Below, piece after piece: positions 63,113 through 64,000 of a stretch of DNA of 64,000 bases. A program made the translations under genes and the position numbers. The DNA is from an uncultured Clostridia bacterium (GTDB lineage Bacteria; Bacillota; Clostridia; Lachnospirales; CAG-274), in contig CANPXH010000007.1 in NCBI GenBank assembly GCA_947585865.1, positions 31,566 to 95,565 on the forward strand. The letters run 5' to 3'. Every line of letters starts with the position of its first letter. Position 1 is the stretch's first letter. Below the pieces are notes generated by a model that ran no database searches, was not told the origin of the DNA, and saw only the letters and a list, made by a program, of their open reading frames with translations.

Positions 63113-63530
63113 TTGATTCTATAAAGCAAGGAAATTTGACATTTTTTAAAAAATTACTTCTTTTTTAGCAATTTTTAAAAATAACTTAATATCATATAAA
63201 ATATATGAACACAAATTTTATTACTTCGCTATAGACAAATTAATTTTATTATCGAAAAAGGAAATCTGTGAATGGTATTCTTGAGATTTACAGCAGCATA
63301 AAGTTTCTGCTCAAGTATGAATATAGTATGTGTAAATAGGCTCTTATAGGTTATGCCATGAATTTACAAAAGTAGTTTATGGATGATTGAATATGAATGA
63401 CATTTATTTAATATTGAAAATACTTTAATTGATTTTTTATATGAGAATGCACGGTTGTTGTAAGAAAATTATTAGACTAATGCTAGTTAATGTTTGTGAA
63501 TGATAATTGATTAAATAATTATTAACAACA
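63113..63530. other. AT-rich gap, no gene seen
   Basis: No ORF with a ribosome site and no repeat shared with the rest of the window. It should contain the promoter of the minus-strand membrane/NTPase pair, but no clear consensus was picked out. Confidence 0.5.
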
Positions 63531-63573
63531 AAATCCCCTGTGATGTTATGCACCCATCACAGGGGATTTTTTT
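63531..63573. terminator. strong bidirectional terminator
   Basis: Perfect 15-bp stem AAATCCCCTGTGATG / CATCACAGGGGATTT (63531-63545 / 63555-63569), 9-nt loop, T run on the plus strand and A run upstream. It probably ends the minus-strand LRR gene. Confidence 0.9.
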
Positions 63574-63694
63574 GACAGTTTGGTTAACCGCTGTCTAACG
63601 CTCTGATAATAACAGTCTGATATGCGTTTTTACATAATGCCTGTTACTATGGAGCTTTATATGCAATTATCCCTTAAACGCTCGGTGCTGACGT

Positions 63695-64000
63695 TTACTG
63701 AATAATTTCATATTTTAAATTGTTGTCTGTGGCGTACTGCTGAGCGTAAGAGCCTTCATAGCAAAGTATAGTTGCCTTAAATTGTGACCACTTTCCTATT
63801 GATGTAACTGAATCGGGTATAAGTATGCTGTCAAAACCACACATACCAAAGGCATCTCTGCCTATTTCTTCAACACCATTTTCAATTACAACATTTCTTA
63901 GATTCATACAGCCCAAAAATGCATAATCTCCTATTGTTCTTACGCTTGCCGGAATAGTTATCTCGCCTATGGCTGTACTTTGAAAAGCACGGTTTTCTAT
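63695..64000 (-). CDS. BspA-type leucine-rich-repeat protein (5' part beyond the window)
   Basis: The frame is open to the right edge, giving about 101 C-terminal residues. Repeats of the LRR_5 (BspA) type are clear: STAIGEITIPASVRTIGDYA, then NVVIENGVEEIGRDAF and ILIPDSVTSIG; the tail ATILCYEGSYAQQYATDNNL is the usual last repeat of such proteins. They are often secreted or surface-bound. The terminator at 63531 follows its stop by about 125 bp. Confidence 0.85.
   Translation of the reverse strand: MENRAFQSTAIGEITIPASVRTIGDYAFLGCMNLRNVVIENGVEEIGRDAFGMCGFDSILIPDSVTSIGKWSQFKATILCYEGSYAQQYATDNNLKYEIIQ

Overview
The window is about 64 kb of low-GC DNA from a spore-forming member of the Clostridia. 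Evidence is the gene order around the replication origin, SLH-domain surface proteins with Thr/Glu linkers, an alpha/beta-type spore protein (SASP), strong AAGGAGG ribosome sites, and heavy use of ATA for Ile in core genes. I cannot name the species. No tRNA or rRNA gene and no CRISPR array was seen.

Region 1 (1-15.8 kb) is core chromosome at oriC: a left-truncated YcdB/YcdC-SLH protein, an amidohydrolase, DnaA boxes, dnaA, a second DnaA-box cluster with a DnaA-trio-like unwinding element, dnaN, an S4-domain gene, recF, gyrB, gyrA, asnB, a HIT hydrolase and a frameshifted Ig-like/SLH surface protein. GyrA and GyrB both carry residues associated with low quinolone sensitivity.

Region 2 (16.0-21.4 kb) is an accessory cassette between two 99-bp near-identical direct repeats spaced exactly 5100 bp apart; the left copy replaces the end of the spore-protein gene. 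It holds a HipA-like kinase broken at an A7 run and a putative defence operon: a small unknown protein, a SAMHD1-like HD dNTPase, and a phosphoribosyltransferase-like protein. The last two look like one approx. 902-residue protein split at an A7 stretch that reads as a -1 slippery heptamer.

Region 3 (21.5-60.6 kb) is an integrative conjugative element of the Tn1549/CTn type of Firmicutes. It has a DUF4143 ATPase, a RepA-like initiator, an Rpn nuclease plus a stand-alone copy of its C-terminus, PcfB, VirD4, a BRO protein, Maff2, a TrbL/VirB6-like protein, PrgI/VirB3, VirB4, an M23 hydrolase, DUF4315, TopB, BrnT/BrnA, a surface module (transglutaminase-like, cohesin-like, giant Ig/dockerin/SLH adhesin), an AbiF HEPN protein with a leader RNA, an RHH regulator, a 2755-residue methylase/helicase containing an overprinted tnpV-like gene, DUF5677, a PAPS-reductase-like protein and a small serine recombinase. 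No relaxase or large integrase is visible. Many gene blocks are entered through an intrinsic terminator placed just before the ribosome site.

Region 4 (60.7-64 kb) holds, on the minus strand, a membrane protein plus P-loop NTPase pair that may be another defence module, and the end of a BspA-type leucine-rich-repeat protein running off the right edge.
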